A DNA stretch of 64,000 nt from Apostichopus parvimensis (taxonomy: Eukaryota > Echinodermata > Holothuroidea > Aspidochirotida > Stichopodidae), in the NCBI GenBank assembly GCA_000934455.1, contig KN885187.1:103070-167069 (forward strand), given 5' to 3'. The notes beneath the pieces were generated by a model, which worked only from the letters and a program-made list of their open reading frames with translations, was not told the DNA's origin and did no database searches. Shown here piece after piece: positions 24,501-34,778 of the stretch; the first letter of the stretch is position 1; each line of letters opens with the position of its first letter. The position numbers and the translations under genes were made by a program.

Positions 24501-27500
24501 AACGGCGATTCCTCCTTCTGGTTGAAGAGGTTTTCCGACGGTGCGCTCGTGGCGCAAACACTAAGATACTTCCTCGCCAAGACGGCTAGGTTTGGGTAAC
24601 TACCAGACTGCAACTTCCACCAGTCGAGCGGGTTACACTCGCTGTCCACCTTTGGTGCCGAGAGGTACGAATTGAGTTCTTTACGGAGAAGTTTGGTGGG
24701 TGGCGTCTCTATGTCAGAAGCTGTCTTCAGCTCCTCCAAAAGTTTACCAAGGCTTTTCCTCTTCTTTGTCGATACACCACCCTGTTTGCCTTTGGAAGGT
24801 TCACTCTCTGCTGGCTCAGCCTTCACATCTCCATTGCTGTTTGACGTCTGAAAGTTCTCGACGCCTTCGGTGATGAGTATTTCGGAAACGTTTTCAGCTT
24901 GACTTTGGTCACTGAATAAAGCTTTGAATCGTGGATCGAGATGAGTGGCCATGTTCAGGACAACCTGACAGCGATATTCTTGGTAGTTAGCGACCAGAGT
25001 GTCTGCAATTTGTCTCTTGAGGTTTTTGGTCACTTCGTGGTCATCACCAGCGACTGCCAAGATGGACGTGGTCATCAGATGGAGAAGAGGCTTGATAGAC
25101 GAGAGGGTCACGTAATGCTCACTCGTGAGGATGCCCGTTATTTCAGTGATTACCTCCAAAGCAGCATTGACGGCCTTGAACAGTGGAAAACCATCCAAGA
25201 GAGGCTCTTCGATATCTGTGAGGACTTTTCTAATAGCTGGTTCCAGCTTTATCACACTGCTCATCATCTCTTGTGTAGACTGCCAGCTGCCAGGTCGATC
25301 CTGAAAAAACAAAGTGCCATGCAAACTTGGAATTAAATTTCAAAATCATTTTACCACTATCTGGCATCTACTTACCAAGGCATCTTCTTTGATGCAGTAC
25401 AACTTGTTACAAAAGGTTTGATGCAATTTCAAGTTTTCTGTGAAAAAATTGTTGAAATTGCAACTCCCTTCTAGCTACCCTCCCCCCCCCCCCCCCCCCC
25501 CCCAACAACAAAAACAAGATGATCCACATTCAGCTCAAGTCGTGAATGGTGAATGTTAGCAACTGTGGTCAAAATTGGTTAAAGCCATAAGCAGAAGAAC
25601 CATTTTGGCCAATTATGACCATATATGACCCTTGACATCCTCTGACCAGCTAACCATGGACACCAAATTTAGTCTGGATGCGATGGAATTCTAAAGGAGA
25701 AGCATTTCACAGGATTTCATGTTTGGATTGACTTGACCTTAAACGACCTTTCAACATACCCTTTATGTAAATATTTACTAAGCCCTGGTTTTGGCAACAA
25801 CTTGAGCAACTGGGCTGGGAGCAACAGTCTTTGAACTGATACATGTTAAATGAAGATAAATGGACAGACTTATAAATAGATAGATACACAGACTGTAGAT
25901 AAATGAATATTATACTTCAATCATTAGAGAGAGACCGATAGAGAGATTGAATGACACATTGCTGTGACATGTATCAGCTCCATTGGCTATCGCAATTGAG
26001 CTACAAGCTACTTACAATTTGAAGACTATAATCAGAGAGTTCCAACTCTTCTTTGACTTTCCATAAATTCCTTTTCTTTTCAACATTTTGCAAAAAGCTA
26101 GCTGTCAAGTTCCTGCAATCATTTATCGATTGCGTCGCTATGCTATCACTCTCGAGAGCTGAATTGACAGCCTGGTGGAGTCGTGAACCAAAACACGGTA
26201 GTTGCGGCCATCCCAAATATTCCAAGACTTTGGTGAGATCTCTCGATTCTTTTGTTATAGCACAGGTGAGTTTCTCGGGAGGTAGATTCCAGGGCACGAG
26301 AAGAGAGATCAAGCCATCAGCTGTAGCTTCAATCGCCTGCTTGGGAGGGACATACATAGTAACCAGACAACAATGCTTCAAGACCCAATTATCGTTAATG
26401 AAATGTACGGAAAAAATTAAATATGAACCCCCACCGTCACCAGGCAGCGGTAGAATGTCAATGGTGGCCGAGAAGAATGACATGCGGGAAACCTCTTCTG
26501 CGATGGTCGTACGCAATCCACTGTAAAATCCTGGAAAGGAATTAACCCGAAAGTACTGACCGTCTGGGATTGGATAATGCGAGTCAAAACCGTTAAGAAG
26601 CCGTCTGAAACCACTGCTGTTCATGATATCCGGTGATACCAACTCCTTGGCAAGAAAGTATAGGATGTGTTCAGTCATTCGGCTGTGCTTAGGACTATCG
26701 GCAACGGCAGCATCCCCGGAGGGTTTACCACCGACAACGGCAGCTGTGGAGTGAGACGGAGAAGGAAGATACATCTCGTGGCCCGAGGAAATACCCGATG
26801 GCAGTTTCCTCTTGCGGATCTTTGGCGCCGGCGAGACCGAGATCACCTTCCTGTGCGGTTCCTCGGGGGCTACCACAGCATCTTTGTTCCGAGGGGTGCC
26901 GTAACACGTCAGTTTCTTGTCCCTTATTATGGCATACTCTTCCGGATGATGAACGCCGACATGCTGAAATAAGTTGCTGGTGTTTCCTCCTTTGGCGCTG
27001 ATCCTCTTCAGGCAGATGTTACAGACGGCCATGTCTCGGTCCTTCATGCTACCATCTTCGCTACACTCCAAGCCAAAGTATTGCCAGACGATGGATTTGG
27101 TGTTTCTCTTGTGAGTCAAGAGAAGTGGTGGAAGCTCCATCTTGATTCCGTTTTCTAAATTTGGATGCTGTGATGTAAGGAAGGAACAAAACATATATGT
27201 CTTATAATAGTAGTAAGGTCATTCTGATCCCTCTCATAATTCTTTGTTAATTTGGTGCAAATATGCCCTCCGACCCTTCACTGTCACTCTTTATCCTGCC
27301 TTTCTGTTTTTATTTCTTAAATGCTATATCTACTTTTAGCACAAACAGGGAAAATAAATCATGAAAAAACCCACGGACACCCAAAAATTCACACATGGAC
27401 TGCTTTATCCACATGAGCTCAATTGGAAAGGGTACCACTCCCAAGTTCTGAAACTCAGTCAATGTTGACTGTCGAAAAATTTATTTAAATTTTCTGGAAC

Positions 27501-30500
27501 AGACGGTAGAAATCACATCCTCCTGATAGCATCTTCATATGCTAATATTTTATACATGGTCTAATTTGTATGAATGAGCTAGAACATCTTTTTTATAGTC
27601 TATTAATGCTCTCATGAGCAGCTTAAAGTGGCATATATGAGAGTAACATCAGCTCTACAGAACCATGCTTGCGAGGGCAAAAAAAGGTACCATTGTATCT
27701 TCTTTCAAGGAGACCATGTTTAACAACATAAGAAACTTTCGAAATGTATTTATTAAAAGAGTTCTGTCTAATACTCTTTGACCCCCCACCCCCTCCTGAC
27801 CCCTTTCCCATAGTGTCCTATGCAGATTTGTATATAAACATGTGGGTCTTTCCTCATCAAATCACCAAATTTTGGAGTATGTTGTTAAAAATTACCAAAT
27901 TCATGGTATACTTGGAACACCATTAAATAAGCATATTCTGAAAATTTCAGTTCGATTGCTTACAAATTAGCTGATTGATCTCATGTCACGCTGAAATAAA
28001 TCTCATTATTTTTTCTAGAAGTACCACCCTGTTTGTACAAAAAAAAAGTTCAGGAGGGTCTTTGCCTTTAATATTTTTAAATGAAAAATCCTCAGTTTGG
28101 GATTCATACAAAAAGCATTTTTGCCTGTTGTGCTGTTCCACATGTATTCATGGTCATTCAATTCAATACTGTGCATATCTCAATGTCATATAAACAAATA
28201 ATATTTGCAATGTAGTATCTGCTTCTGTTTTAATTCACTTAATTAAAAGACTTTTAAAATTACTTTAAAATGAATGTTTTCTAGTACATACATGTACAGT
28301 GTGTTCTGTATATGACTGTGGACAGTGTATTTATTTAGTGCTTGGTGTAAAATAACACTGTACTGAACATGTACACAGATACAGTACAAACTGTACATGT
28401 ATGCACTGGTTTACATTCATTTTCTATTCTGATATAGGGTTGGGTAGAGGATGTGGGTGGGAGGGGTGGGGGTTACATGCATACAGACAATCTGAAGCAG
28501 AAGATTATCATACCAAATATTTCAGTATACCTTGAATGCATGTGTTATATATGCAGTGTAAGTCAGTCACATACTGTATGTATACTACGATTTATTCAAC
28601 CAACTATATTATATATTTGAAGTCGACTCTTACGAACTTACAATTAAAACTATTCAATCAACATGTACATTAAAGACTGTACCTATTCCCCAATCTTGTC
28701 TTAACTACAATTCAGTCTATCCAGCAAACTGTCACATTTGAAGACGGTGTACCTATCCTTCCACGCGAATCAAAAAAAGTTTCACCGATACATTCCTGTG
28801 TAAAATCCATTCCTAAAATGTACCTTTCCGCCAAAGGTTTCGAGCCTTTCCGCCATGGCAGAAAGGATTGAAACCTATGGTGGAATGGTATGGCGGTATG
28901 CCATACCTATGGTGGAATGGCACTGGAACCGTTGGACTGCATACCCAGTTCTAGACCACGTTGCAAATGACCATGTCCTAAACCAACAGGTCAAAATAAG
29001 CCTTCAAAGACCCCCAATAACAATTTTCCACCCAAAATTCTTCAAACTGGTTAAACAGTTTCAATAGTTATGTTAAAATTGGCTTGTTCACACTACAGCC
29101 TTAATTGTTCAGGTCAGGAATAAACCACTTTAGACAAGATAAAGGACTTTCACTCACACTGATCATTCACTGCTTTAAGTACCGATAAATAATTGTAATT
29201 AAGAAGTTCATTCTCTGTACCACTCAATCTTCCCTTGGTCTAATGCTTAAATTCCATAACCAGTCTTGAATATGTAATTACTGACACGCATCCTTCTTCC
29301 CCCTACAACTTACAATAACATACTGTAGGCCTAGCCTATATCTTAACGTCTAAATTAAGTGTTGGCTTCCGATGTGTCAACGCACCCTTTTCTCTCTTTC
29401 CAGATATCTAAGTTATTTTCCCTGTAATAAAACGAATCAAACTGGAAATGCACGTCAATTAGCGGATATAGCGTTCACAAGCTCCGCATTGAAATAATGG
29501 TGAAAGGAGCTAGGCAGCATAACCCTGTAGCCCTTATCGTTAAAACATCGCAATGTCTGCACACAATACCCGCGGTGTTCAATATACCTGCATATCTACC
29601 ACAGCATATGGATTCGTAATGTATTGCCGAGTACACGGTTTATCACTTGGCAAAACTCGCCTCAAACGGAGCCTTCGAACCTTCACTGGTAAAGGGTTTT
29701 CTGTACTGAAATTATCACCACGTTTCCCTCACTTTACCTATTTCACTGAATGTTTTGCACACTGGTTGAATCTTTGTATATATCTTTGCCTATGAACGGT
29801 GCACAAAATCAGCAGACGGTTGCTTATTACTTGTAAAAGGTTATTGTGTTCATACAGCCGCGGTATCGTATATATCACGTACAACGAAGGTCTTTGTTCA
29901 CATACCTATGAACGTTGTACTGATACACGTTGTGTACAAATCACTGTATTGTGGCCGACAACTACTTTTCATCTCAGGATCGATACATCGCGGGTTTGTC
30001 GGGAGGTGACGTTAGGTTTATATGTTCAGTCGTTCCTACGCCCGGACACTGGCAAATGAAATAATAGATTCGCGCGTGTTCACCGGAATGGAGGAAACGT
30101 TGCGTTGTAGCTTGAACATTTCGTTATATGCTGTATTAGTCAATTGGTTGCATGGTTTAATTACCTGCGGAACATTGCTTGGTTATTATGGCTGTGTTTC
30201 CACCGTCGTGCGACCATGGGTGCAGTACTAGGGGCGGGAGAGGTAAGGGACCCCATCCCTTTGATAATTTGCTGTGGTGCGCGCGAGCAATGTAGAAGAC
30301 TTCCCTGCGTGAGCACCCTCAAAGCTATCCAAATCCAGCTATTAATAATTAGGGGTGGGGGAGGGGGGTGGGGACATCATTTATATCGCATGTGTAACTT
30401 TCATGCGATTGATCATGCCCACATTTAAATAACAAATCATGCAGAAATAAAGTGCATTAAAATTATGTTTACAGAAGCGAGTATGACATGTAGGCTATGA

Positions 30501-31567
30501 TGTTTTATTTTTCAACGATTTTTGGGATATTGGAAACATATCTCGTTGTACACAAACATGGATACAGTGGCAGTTTACTGTATGATTGTGTGTTCGGGTA
30601 ATGTCCCAAAGCTTCCCAGTAATCCTATACTACTTTTCCTGTATTTCTGGTCGTAATACTATCATTGGCCGGAACTAGGCCTATGCTTTCAAAATATCAA
30701 GGATTTGTGTGAAAAGTGTGTAGGCGTTTATCATTTGTGTGGCTTTGAAAGCCAAAACGTATTTAACATTTCGTATTTGTATGTCAGTTAAGGTACCAAC
30801 CTTAGCATGAAATATAAAGTATACATATATAGGGCCTATACAAATATTTAGTGTTTTCTCTTTTATATTCACTTTTTGTAATCCCGCATTTCTTTATTTT
30901 AACATGATCAGGAATAAATTTTACTTTATCATGTCTGCTTTCATCCTATATTTTGATTCATACATTTTCCATAAGGGTCTGCTGGGGTGTCTGTGCACCC
31001 CCTCCCCATTCCCCTTTCTCTCCACACATTTGTAATTTTCCTCCCATTTTATCCCCCTTCGCTCCAGGTCTCCAGACGGCTGCCAAGGTAATAAAGGGTG
31101 GCAATCTCGAGAAAGTTGCCATTGCGAAGAGACCTCCTGTGTCGGAAGTTAATGACGACCAGACTGACAAGGAAAACGATAAAGAGCAAGCAATGACGAC
31201 ATCATCACACCGAGATGGAGATACGGAGGTGGTGCCGGATGGAAGGGTCACCAGTGGGGTGACGGCGGCTCATGATACAACTGAAGATGTTGGTTCTGAT
31301 AGTGCCGACGAGAGCAGAGGCAAAAAGAGACCCAATGTTGATCTTGTTGGAGGTGAAGAGATTAATTGCCACAGTGACTCTAAGACAAAGAAAGTTTCGA
31401 TCAGTGATGATGTAGAGGTGATCGCATCGGATGAAACTATTGAACATAGCGTTTTACAGGATAAGAACAGCGACCGCAGGACTGCATCTCCGAAAAAATC
31501 CAAGAAAGCGCGTAATAGAGTCGTTTATGTAAATAAGAGTTCTCAAAATGAGTGTAAACAGCAATGA
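12423..31567 (+). CDS. SPDL1: Spindly (coiled-coil dynein-dynactin kinetochore adaptor)
   Basis: Coding exons: 12423-12587, 14449-14688, 15131-15262, 15693-15842, 16578-16676, 17317-17427, 18319-18468, exon 8 (19265-19350 or its copy 21175-21260), exon 9 (20258-20454 or its copy 22168-22364) and 31068-31567. With one copy of exons 8-9 the phases close and give about 609 aa; human Spindly is 605. The protein is nearly all coiled coil. Landmarks: CC1 box RAALAG at residues 24-29 (dynein light intermediate chain binding), Spindly motif GNSLFAEVE at 256-264 with the key Phe at 260 (dynactin pointed end), and C-terminal CKQQ at 606-609, matching human CPQQ (farnesylation, kinetochore targeting via RZZ). 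Known role of the family: recruits dynein to kinetochores and helps switch off the checkpoint. Possible poly(A) signal AATAAA at 32308-32313. An extra small exon in the last intron cannot be excluded. Confidence 0.93.
12951..13441. mobile_element. Non-autonomous DNA transposon with CAGACCYGTCAAC ends
   Basis: The left end TATATACAGACCCGTCAAC near 12951 is mirrored at the right end near 13422-13441 (inverted TATATACAGACCTGTCAAC). The inside carries several copies of CTCCCGGTTT or its variant CTCCCTATTT. No transposase frame is present. The flanks are TATA-rich, so the target-site duplication cannot be delimited. It lies in Spindly intron 1. Confidence 0.6.
13683..14380 (+). repeat. About 40-bp minisatellite in Spindly intron 1
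   Basis: About 17-18 imperfect units follow the pattern TATGGACCAATGCATAATAA plus GGATATGTGTTGTAGTTAAG. In the right half four units form a higher-order repeat of about 167 bp (variant units start near 14149 and 14316). Most units contain a CCAAT pentamer. The open frame across it is an artefact of the repeat. Confidence 0.85.
16235..16395. repeat. Palindromic repeat related to 59391-59569 (degenerate copy)
   Basis: Shares GTTAGCAAAYTGCTTATC and AGCAGGATCTTCTTCAGAGG with the 59.4-kb copy. It has an imperfect inverted half containing TCCTGCTAGGATCGAAACGT. The right arm lacks part of the stem, so this copy is degraded. It lies in Spindly intron 4. Confidence 0.6.
16578..17427 (+). CDS. SPDL1: Spindly exons 5-6 carrying the Spindly motif
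   Basis: Exons 16578-16676 and 17317-17427 (33 and 37 codons, both phase 0). The junction reads DPNRKGNSLFAE then VEVKRHEIEKKY, closely matching the vertebrate Spindly segment around its dynactin-binding motif. This is the clearest family signature in the gene. The intervening intron holds a SINE. Confidence 0.93.
16895..17156 (+). mobile_element. tRNA-derived SINE
   Basis: The head resembles a tRNA: an A-box-like TAGTAGTTAAGGCAGTGGAC, then a B-box-like GGTTTGAGTCC about 35 bases on. The body contains GGGCAAGGCACTTTATCTC and ACCCAGGTGTATAAATAGGG, seen in many deuterostome SINEs with L2/CR1-like tails. It ends in a TATTATTATT tract. It belongs to the same family as 18719-19112 (opposite orientation). 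Confidence 0.75.
18619..20478 (+). repeat. 1,860-bp duplicated block, copy 1 (Spindly exons 8-9)
   Basis: Matches 20529-22388 at constant offset 1910, with three substitutions noticed by eye (18890/20800, 19131/21041, 19163/21073). The two copies abut a 50-N gap. Each copy contains Spindly exon 8 (here 19265-19350), exon 9 (20258-20454) and one SINE. Most likely two unmerged haplotypes or contig ends. Confidence 0.9.
18719..19112 (-). mobile_element. tRNA-derived SINE, antisense to Spindly
   Basis: Read on the minus strand, the head contains GTCAAGTGGTAAAGGCAGTA (A box) and GGTTCGAGTCC (B box), followed by GGGCAAGGCACTTTATCTCC and ACCCAGGTGTACAAATGGGG. The 3' side ends in an A-run near 18719-18730. 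The head and body match the SINE at 16895-17156; the downstream part is longer. An identical copy lies at 20629-21022 in the duplicated block. Confidence 0.75.
20479..20528. other. Assembly gap, 50 N, between duplicated blocks
   Basis: Exactly 50 N, flanked by the end of copy 1 and the start of copy 2 of the 1,860-bp block. This is the pattern of two overlapping contigs joined without merging. Confidence 0.95.
20529..22388 (+). repeat. 1,860-bp duplicated block, copy 2 (Spindly exons 8-9)
   Basis: Second copy with exon 8 at 21175-21260 and exon 9 at 22168-22364, plus a SINE at 20629-21022. Exons 8+9 total 283 bases, which is not a multiple of three. Using both copies would bring a stop soon after the second exon 9 begins. 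Only one copy can be in the mature reading frame. Confidence 0.9.
22389..24421. other. Spindly last intron, 3' flank of the antisense ZBED gene
   Basis: No coding exon seen. Contains a G-rich tract near 22900-22925, a possible decayed element beginning CAGGGGCTGCAG near 22566, and the palindromic insertion at 23751-23793. The 3' UTR of the minus-strand ZBED gene should lie immediately left of 24422; its poly(A) site was not fixed. Confidence 0.4.
23751..23793. mobile_element. Palindromic mini-insertion with 7-bp TSD (copy 4)
   Basis: A 29-bp insert (23758-23786) has the perfect arms CAGGGAGTTGTT and AACAACTCCCTG around a short centre. It is flanked by GTTGGAA on both sides (23751-23757 and 23787-23793). 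This is the cleanest copy of the family also seen at 5231-5304. Confidence 0.65.
24422..27140 (-). CDS. ZBED-like protein, domesticated hAT transposase
   Basis: Two coding exons: 26016-27140 and 24422-25300, joined in phase 0 (GTAAGT donor, TTTTTTCAG acceptor), 667 aa. An acceptor at 27168-27170 shows a further 5' noncoding exon. The start ATG at 27140 has context AAGATGG. Domains: BED zinc finger at about 15-65 (C40, C43, H60, H64/65); basic KIRKRK at 107-112, a possible nuclear signal; hAT RNase-H-like core from about 155; C-terminal hAT dimerisation region ending MAIFLSRNL. The first catalytic Asp is in place (SATIDI, D228). The second site, normally TTDN in hAT enzymes, reads ITKES with Lys297. 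The C-terminal SxPSE motif keeps its Glu (about 631), but the following FS-AG segment is altered. Together with the intact frame and introns this argues for a host gene, likely a DNA-binding nuclear factor. Orthology to a particular ZBED is not claimed. It lies antisense inside the last Spindly intron. Confidence 0.88.
28823..28888. repeat. Imperfect 33-bp-arm palindrome
   Basis: Arms at 28823-28855 and 28856-28888 match at 27 of 33 positions with no spacer, centred on GCCATGGC. Related ATGGYGGAATG words continue to the right and also occur near 11970-12050, suggesting a small foldback repeat family. Confidence 0.55.
29540..30300. promoter_or_regulatory. CpG-rich patch, candidate promoter
   Basis: CG dinucleotides are much denser here than in the AT-rich surroundings (for example GATTCGCGCGTG near 30067, and GTGCGCGCGAGC near 30277). 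Position and polarity fit a promoter for the minus-strand ZBED gene, which needs an upstream noncoding exon. A regulatory role within Spindly is the alternative. No TATA box or initiator was assigned. Confidence 0.35.
31068..31567 (+). CDS. SPDL1: Spindly last coding exon with CKQQ farnesylation box
   Basis: The acceptor CGCTCCAG precedes 31068; the split Gly codon (G from exon 9 plus GT) restores frame. It encodes a hydrophilic, disordered tail of about 166 residues, rich in Asp, Glu, Ser and Lys, ending RVVYVNKSSQNECKQQ before TGA. Human Spindly ends with a similar tail finishing in CPQQ, whose Cys is farnesylated. That resemblance ties this distant exon (8.7 kb from exon 9) to the same gene. 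Confidence 0.9.
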
Positions 31568-34500
31568 AACCTGTACGTAATGTCACTTATACTTTATGCA
31601 CAGCTTTAATCAGACAACAAGAATTAGTTGTTGACATTTACAGAGTATTAAACTTGTGTTATGCCCCTAGTTTCATTTTTATTCCATTATTTGTGAGGTG
31701 GTGGGGGATTGGAGGTCGTCCCTGCCCTTTGCAATTGAATTGCATCCATGGTCCAGCTCTGGAATGAAAGCATTAAGAAATGTAACCATTTTTGTAGTCT
31801 AGATAGTACATGAGGGGGAAATCCAATAGTGTGTGTTCAGTGTGTTAGCTCAGTGGTTAACTCAGAGTGTTAGCTCAGTGGTTAACGCTAGTGCCTTTCC
31901 CCGAGGTCCCGAGTTCGAGTCACTCCAAGTGACTTAGCATATTCATGTTAATGGCAGCACTGAAAGGTATAGATCTATTTCATGTTTACGACTTTGCTGA
32001 TTTGATGACAAATATAAAAAACAAAAGAACATCATACATAAAGTTGTTAACTGTCATGATTGATAATTTATTGCGTCATTCACGTTTGTTATAAATACAA
32101 AACAGTTATTGATGGAACAAGGATTTCATGCATGAAAACTGAAAATGAGTCGAGAATAATACTTTCAAAACACAGACCATGTAAGAAGTTAAATACTGCT
32201 TAAAGCTGTGGCAGATTGTAGAATGTAAGTTATGAAAGTGTGTTGAGGCTTATAACAAGCTGAACCCAACAGCTGTAAGAAAATTCTGTTTAATACATAG
32301 AAAACGAAATAAAGAATATAGTCACTTTTGTACAATATTGATATGTAAAACAAGTTTGATAAAGAAAAAAGCTTCACAAAATTTAAAAAAATGAATGTAA
32401 AAACTACCAACAGACATTGTTTGCTCTCCCCACCCCTGAAATCTAAACTTGAAACCACTGAAATTATGTGCTACAACTAGCAAGCCTTCATGTGATTCAT
32501 AGGTGAAAATGTTCCAATTTCAGTCCATAAAAAATGACATTAAATAGCCATGAACAGAAGAATGTCAAGATGTAAGGATTTACTATTAAAAATAAAAAAC
32601 AATTGCAAAGAGAATTTCTTCAAAAAAATAGATTCTCAAACACTGTCCTCCCCCCACCCCCCACTCCTTCCAACTACCCTCACTGGGTTTATTGTTAACC
32701 AGCAGAACATGACAATTTGCAACCCATAGTCAGAATGTTTGTTATTGATTGCAAGGACCCAATCAAACTCAAGTTCATCCACTCATCCCAATTACAATAA
32801 ATTCAAAGGAATAACAAAGTCACATTCGTAAATATTTAGATTTATTATGAAGGCTACAGCACCAATAATGTGCACGTTGACAAACAAAGGTGCTGTGCAA
32901 TATATTTTTCATTTTAATAGTTTCAAATAAATTACATTTTCAAGAGAATCATACAAACATTTATGTGGTATTTGATGGAAGACAAAATTGAACAAAGAAT
33001 AATTGTGATAACCAGTTATAACGATGGCAAATGCTTATTACAGATGTAATAATCATAAAAAGAAGTATTAATAAATGTTGCAGATTAATGTTGCAATTAA
33101 TAAAAGTTCAAAGGTTACAATATTCATTTTTCTATCCTGTTATATGGTTTCTCCTCTAAAGTCATTCAGTATTGTGACACAAGTTGAGTAAGTCAAGTGA
33201 AATATCATTTCATATGTAACACACAATTAAACTGAGTTGTACATTTCAAAATTATACAAGAGAGCTCCGCTTATCTATTTTATTTTTCAGTGAAACATTG
33301 AAAAAAAATATTTGTTCTTCGTTAAGGAGCACGATTTTAAAAGTTAATTATATTTAAAAATAATTTGGAAAACAAATTAAAAATAAAACTAAGGTAACCT
33401 GATAGCCAAATGATTTTTTTTGTCCCTCTTCAAAAAAGTTTATTTACCTAAAACTTGAAAAATTCTGTCAAGAATGCAGTGACCAGGCGAATACAATAAT
33501 GGAGACAAGTCAAAACAGGAAAAAAAGTTTCACTTTAAATAAACTTGGTTATGTAAACAAAAACAATTTCCATACTTTACAAGGTTGTATGAGTTAGAAA
33601 AGAATAAAAAATATAAATTAAAACCAGCATTAAAGAAGACAATTTCTGAAGGGAAGTCATTACAGATGCATTACCTGAAGAGTGTAACATTTATATTGGC
33701 TGCTATTGGAGCTATTGTGATTACAAGGATTTCAGATAGCGACTCTCAAGTTACCTTTGACCACAGAAAACCACAGCATTATTTTATTCAATAGGTTGGA
33801 CTTACACACATGACGTATGAAGTTCATTCAAGGTTTACTTTTAAATGTTATTGTGTTTACCTCAAATCACATTTGACCTCAACAGAAAACAATAGGGTTC
33901 ACGTCTTCAGTGAGGAGGATACGCATACTATATATGGAGCATATCTAATGCTTTACATGTGAAATTATCATGTGTATCAGATGCCTTGTTAACAGATGCT
34001 GCATTTTTTTGGTGCAATATTTTACTCTAAATTGGAGCTCTCAAAACTCTCCCAAATTTGAAAAAATATCGTTCATCTCCAGTCAAGAGGATCCATCATA
34101 AAATGAAAGTAGCTAATGAAATTATCATTTGAGTATCAACCAGGGGCATAGCTAGTCATGTTTTTTAGGGGCAATCAATGTTCTCTAGGGGGCAAAATTA
34201 ATTTTCTTTAAAAAATTTTTTATTGACAATTTCTTGAAGCAGTCAGACAAATATTTCAGGGGAAATCCCCACCCCCCTGGCCACACCACTTGTACCACCT
34301 GCTCTGGAATGATGACATTCATGTTTCTAGTTCATTTCTGTGTATAAAACTTCTTTTGCCCACCACTCATATTTAATTCCTTCCACCTAACCATGGCACT
34401 TCCCCTTCTCTGAAGCAGTTTCAACTTAGCAGTCCCCAACCTCGGGCAGTCAAATTGGGGTATTGTTAGCCAATGGTTACAGACTAAGACCACAACCCCT

Positions 34501-34778
34501 GACATATTATTGTCTATTATGTTGCATATTAGTACTGTAAGTTCAGCCAAGCTCCAATGTAAAATCCGTTCATATATCACAGCTGATTTTGTAATCATGC
34601 ACACAATACAGTTAAAAACCCTCACATCTTTCAAAGTACTTGGAATCAGAAGACCAAAACCAAACTAGTCATTCATTGTCCAACTAAAGTACGCTTTTTG
34701 TGAAATCCAAATATCTTAGTACATAGCACACATTGGCAAACCACATTAGGACGGGCAGTGATTTATGAATATATCACC
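31568..34778. other. Convergent 3' region between Spindly and the GT13-like gene
   Basis: Tail-to-tail intergenic region, AT-rich, with no coding exon. Holds a SINE head at 31841-31925, a candidate Spindly poly(A) signal at 32308-32313, and a minus-strand AATAAA (TTTATT at 34218-34223) that could serve the GT13-like gene. A short repeat beginning CAGGGGCATAGCTAG lies near 34143. Confidence 0.45.
31841..31925 (+). mobile_element. tRNA-like SINE head with duplicated A box
   Basis: GTGTTAGCTCAGTGGTTAAC occurs twice in tandem (24-bp period), followed by GAGTTCGAGTC as a B box. It lacks a convincing cloverleaf, so a SINE head is likelier than a functional tRNA gene. The 3' limit is unclear. Confidence 0.55.

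Larger units (their letters stand above)
27168..31067. other. Spindly last intron, upstream flank of ZBED
   Basis: No coding exon of Spindly was found. A CpG-rich patch at about 29540-30300 may be a promoter for the antisense ZBED gene. On the minus strand a plausible donor (CCGCAG followed by GTAATT) lies near 30164. An imperfect palindrome lies at 28823-28888. Confidence 0.4.

Noticed and set aside
24941-25336. Plus-strand open frame opposite the ZBED exon
   Set aside because: It lies antisense to a well-supported hAT-derived coding exon and has no family resemblance of its own.
26053-26526. Long plus-strand frame within the ZBED region
   Set aside because: Shadow of the minus-strand coding exon, which has the BED finger and hAT motifs.
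30953-31067. Upstream extension of the last Spindly exon frame
   Set aside because: Proline-rich low-complexity sequence ending in a good acceptor (CGCTCCAG); the downstream frame joins exon 9 in phase, so this part is intron.
31841-31925. Possible functional tRNA gene on the plus strand
   Set aside because: Duplicated A box and no closing acceptor stem.
34143-34300. Short hAT-like element beginning CAGGGGCATAGCTAG
   Set aside because: The right end is only loosely inverted and no 8-bp flanking duplication was found, so boundaries cannot be supported.
34332-34634. 100-codon minus-strand frame near the 3' end of the GT13-like gene
   Set aside because: No resemblance to GT13 C-termini; it falls after the inferred stop at 34779, and its composition looks like noncoding sequence.
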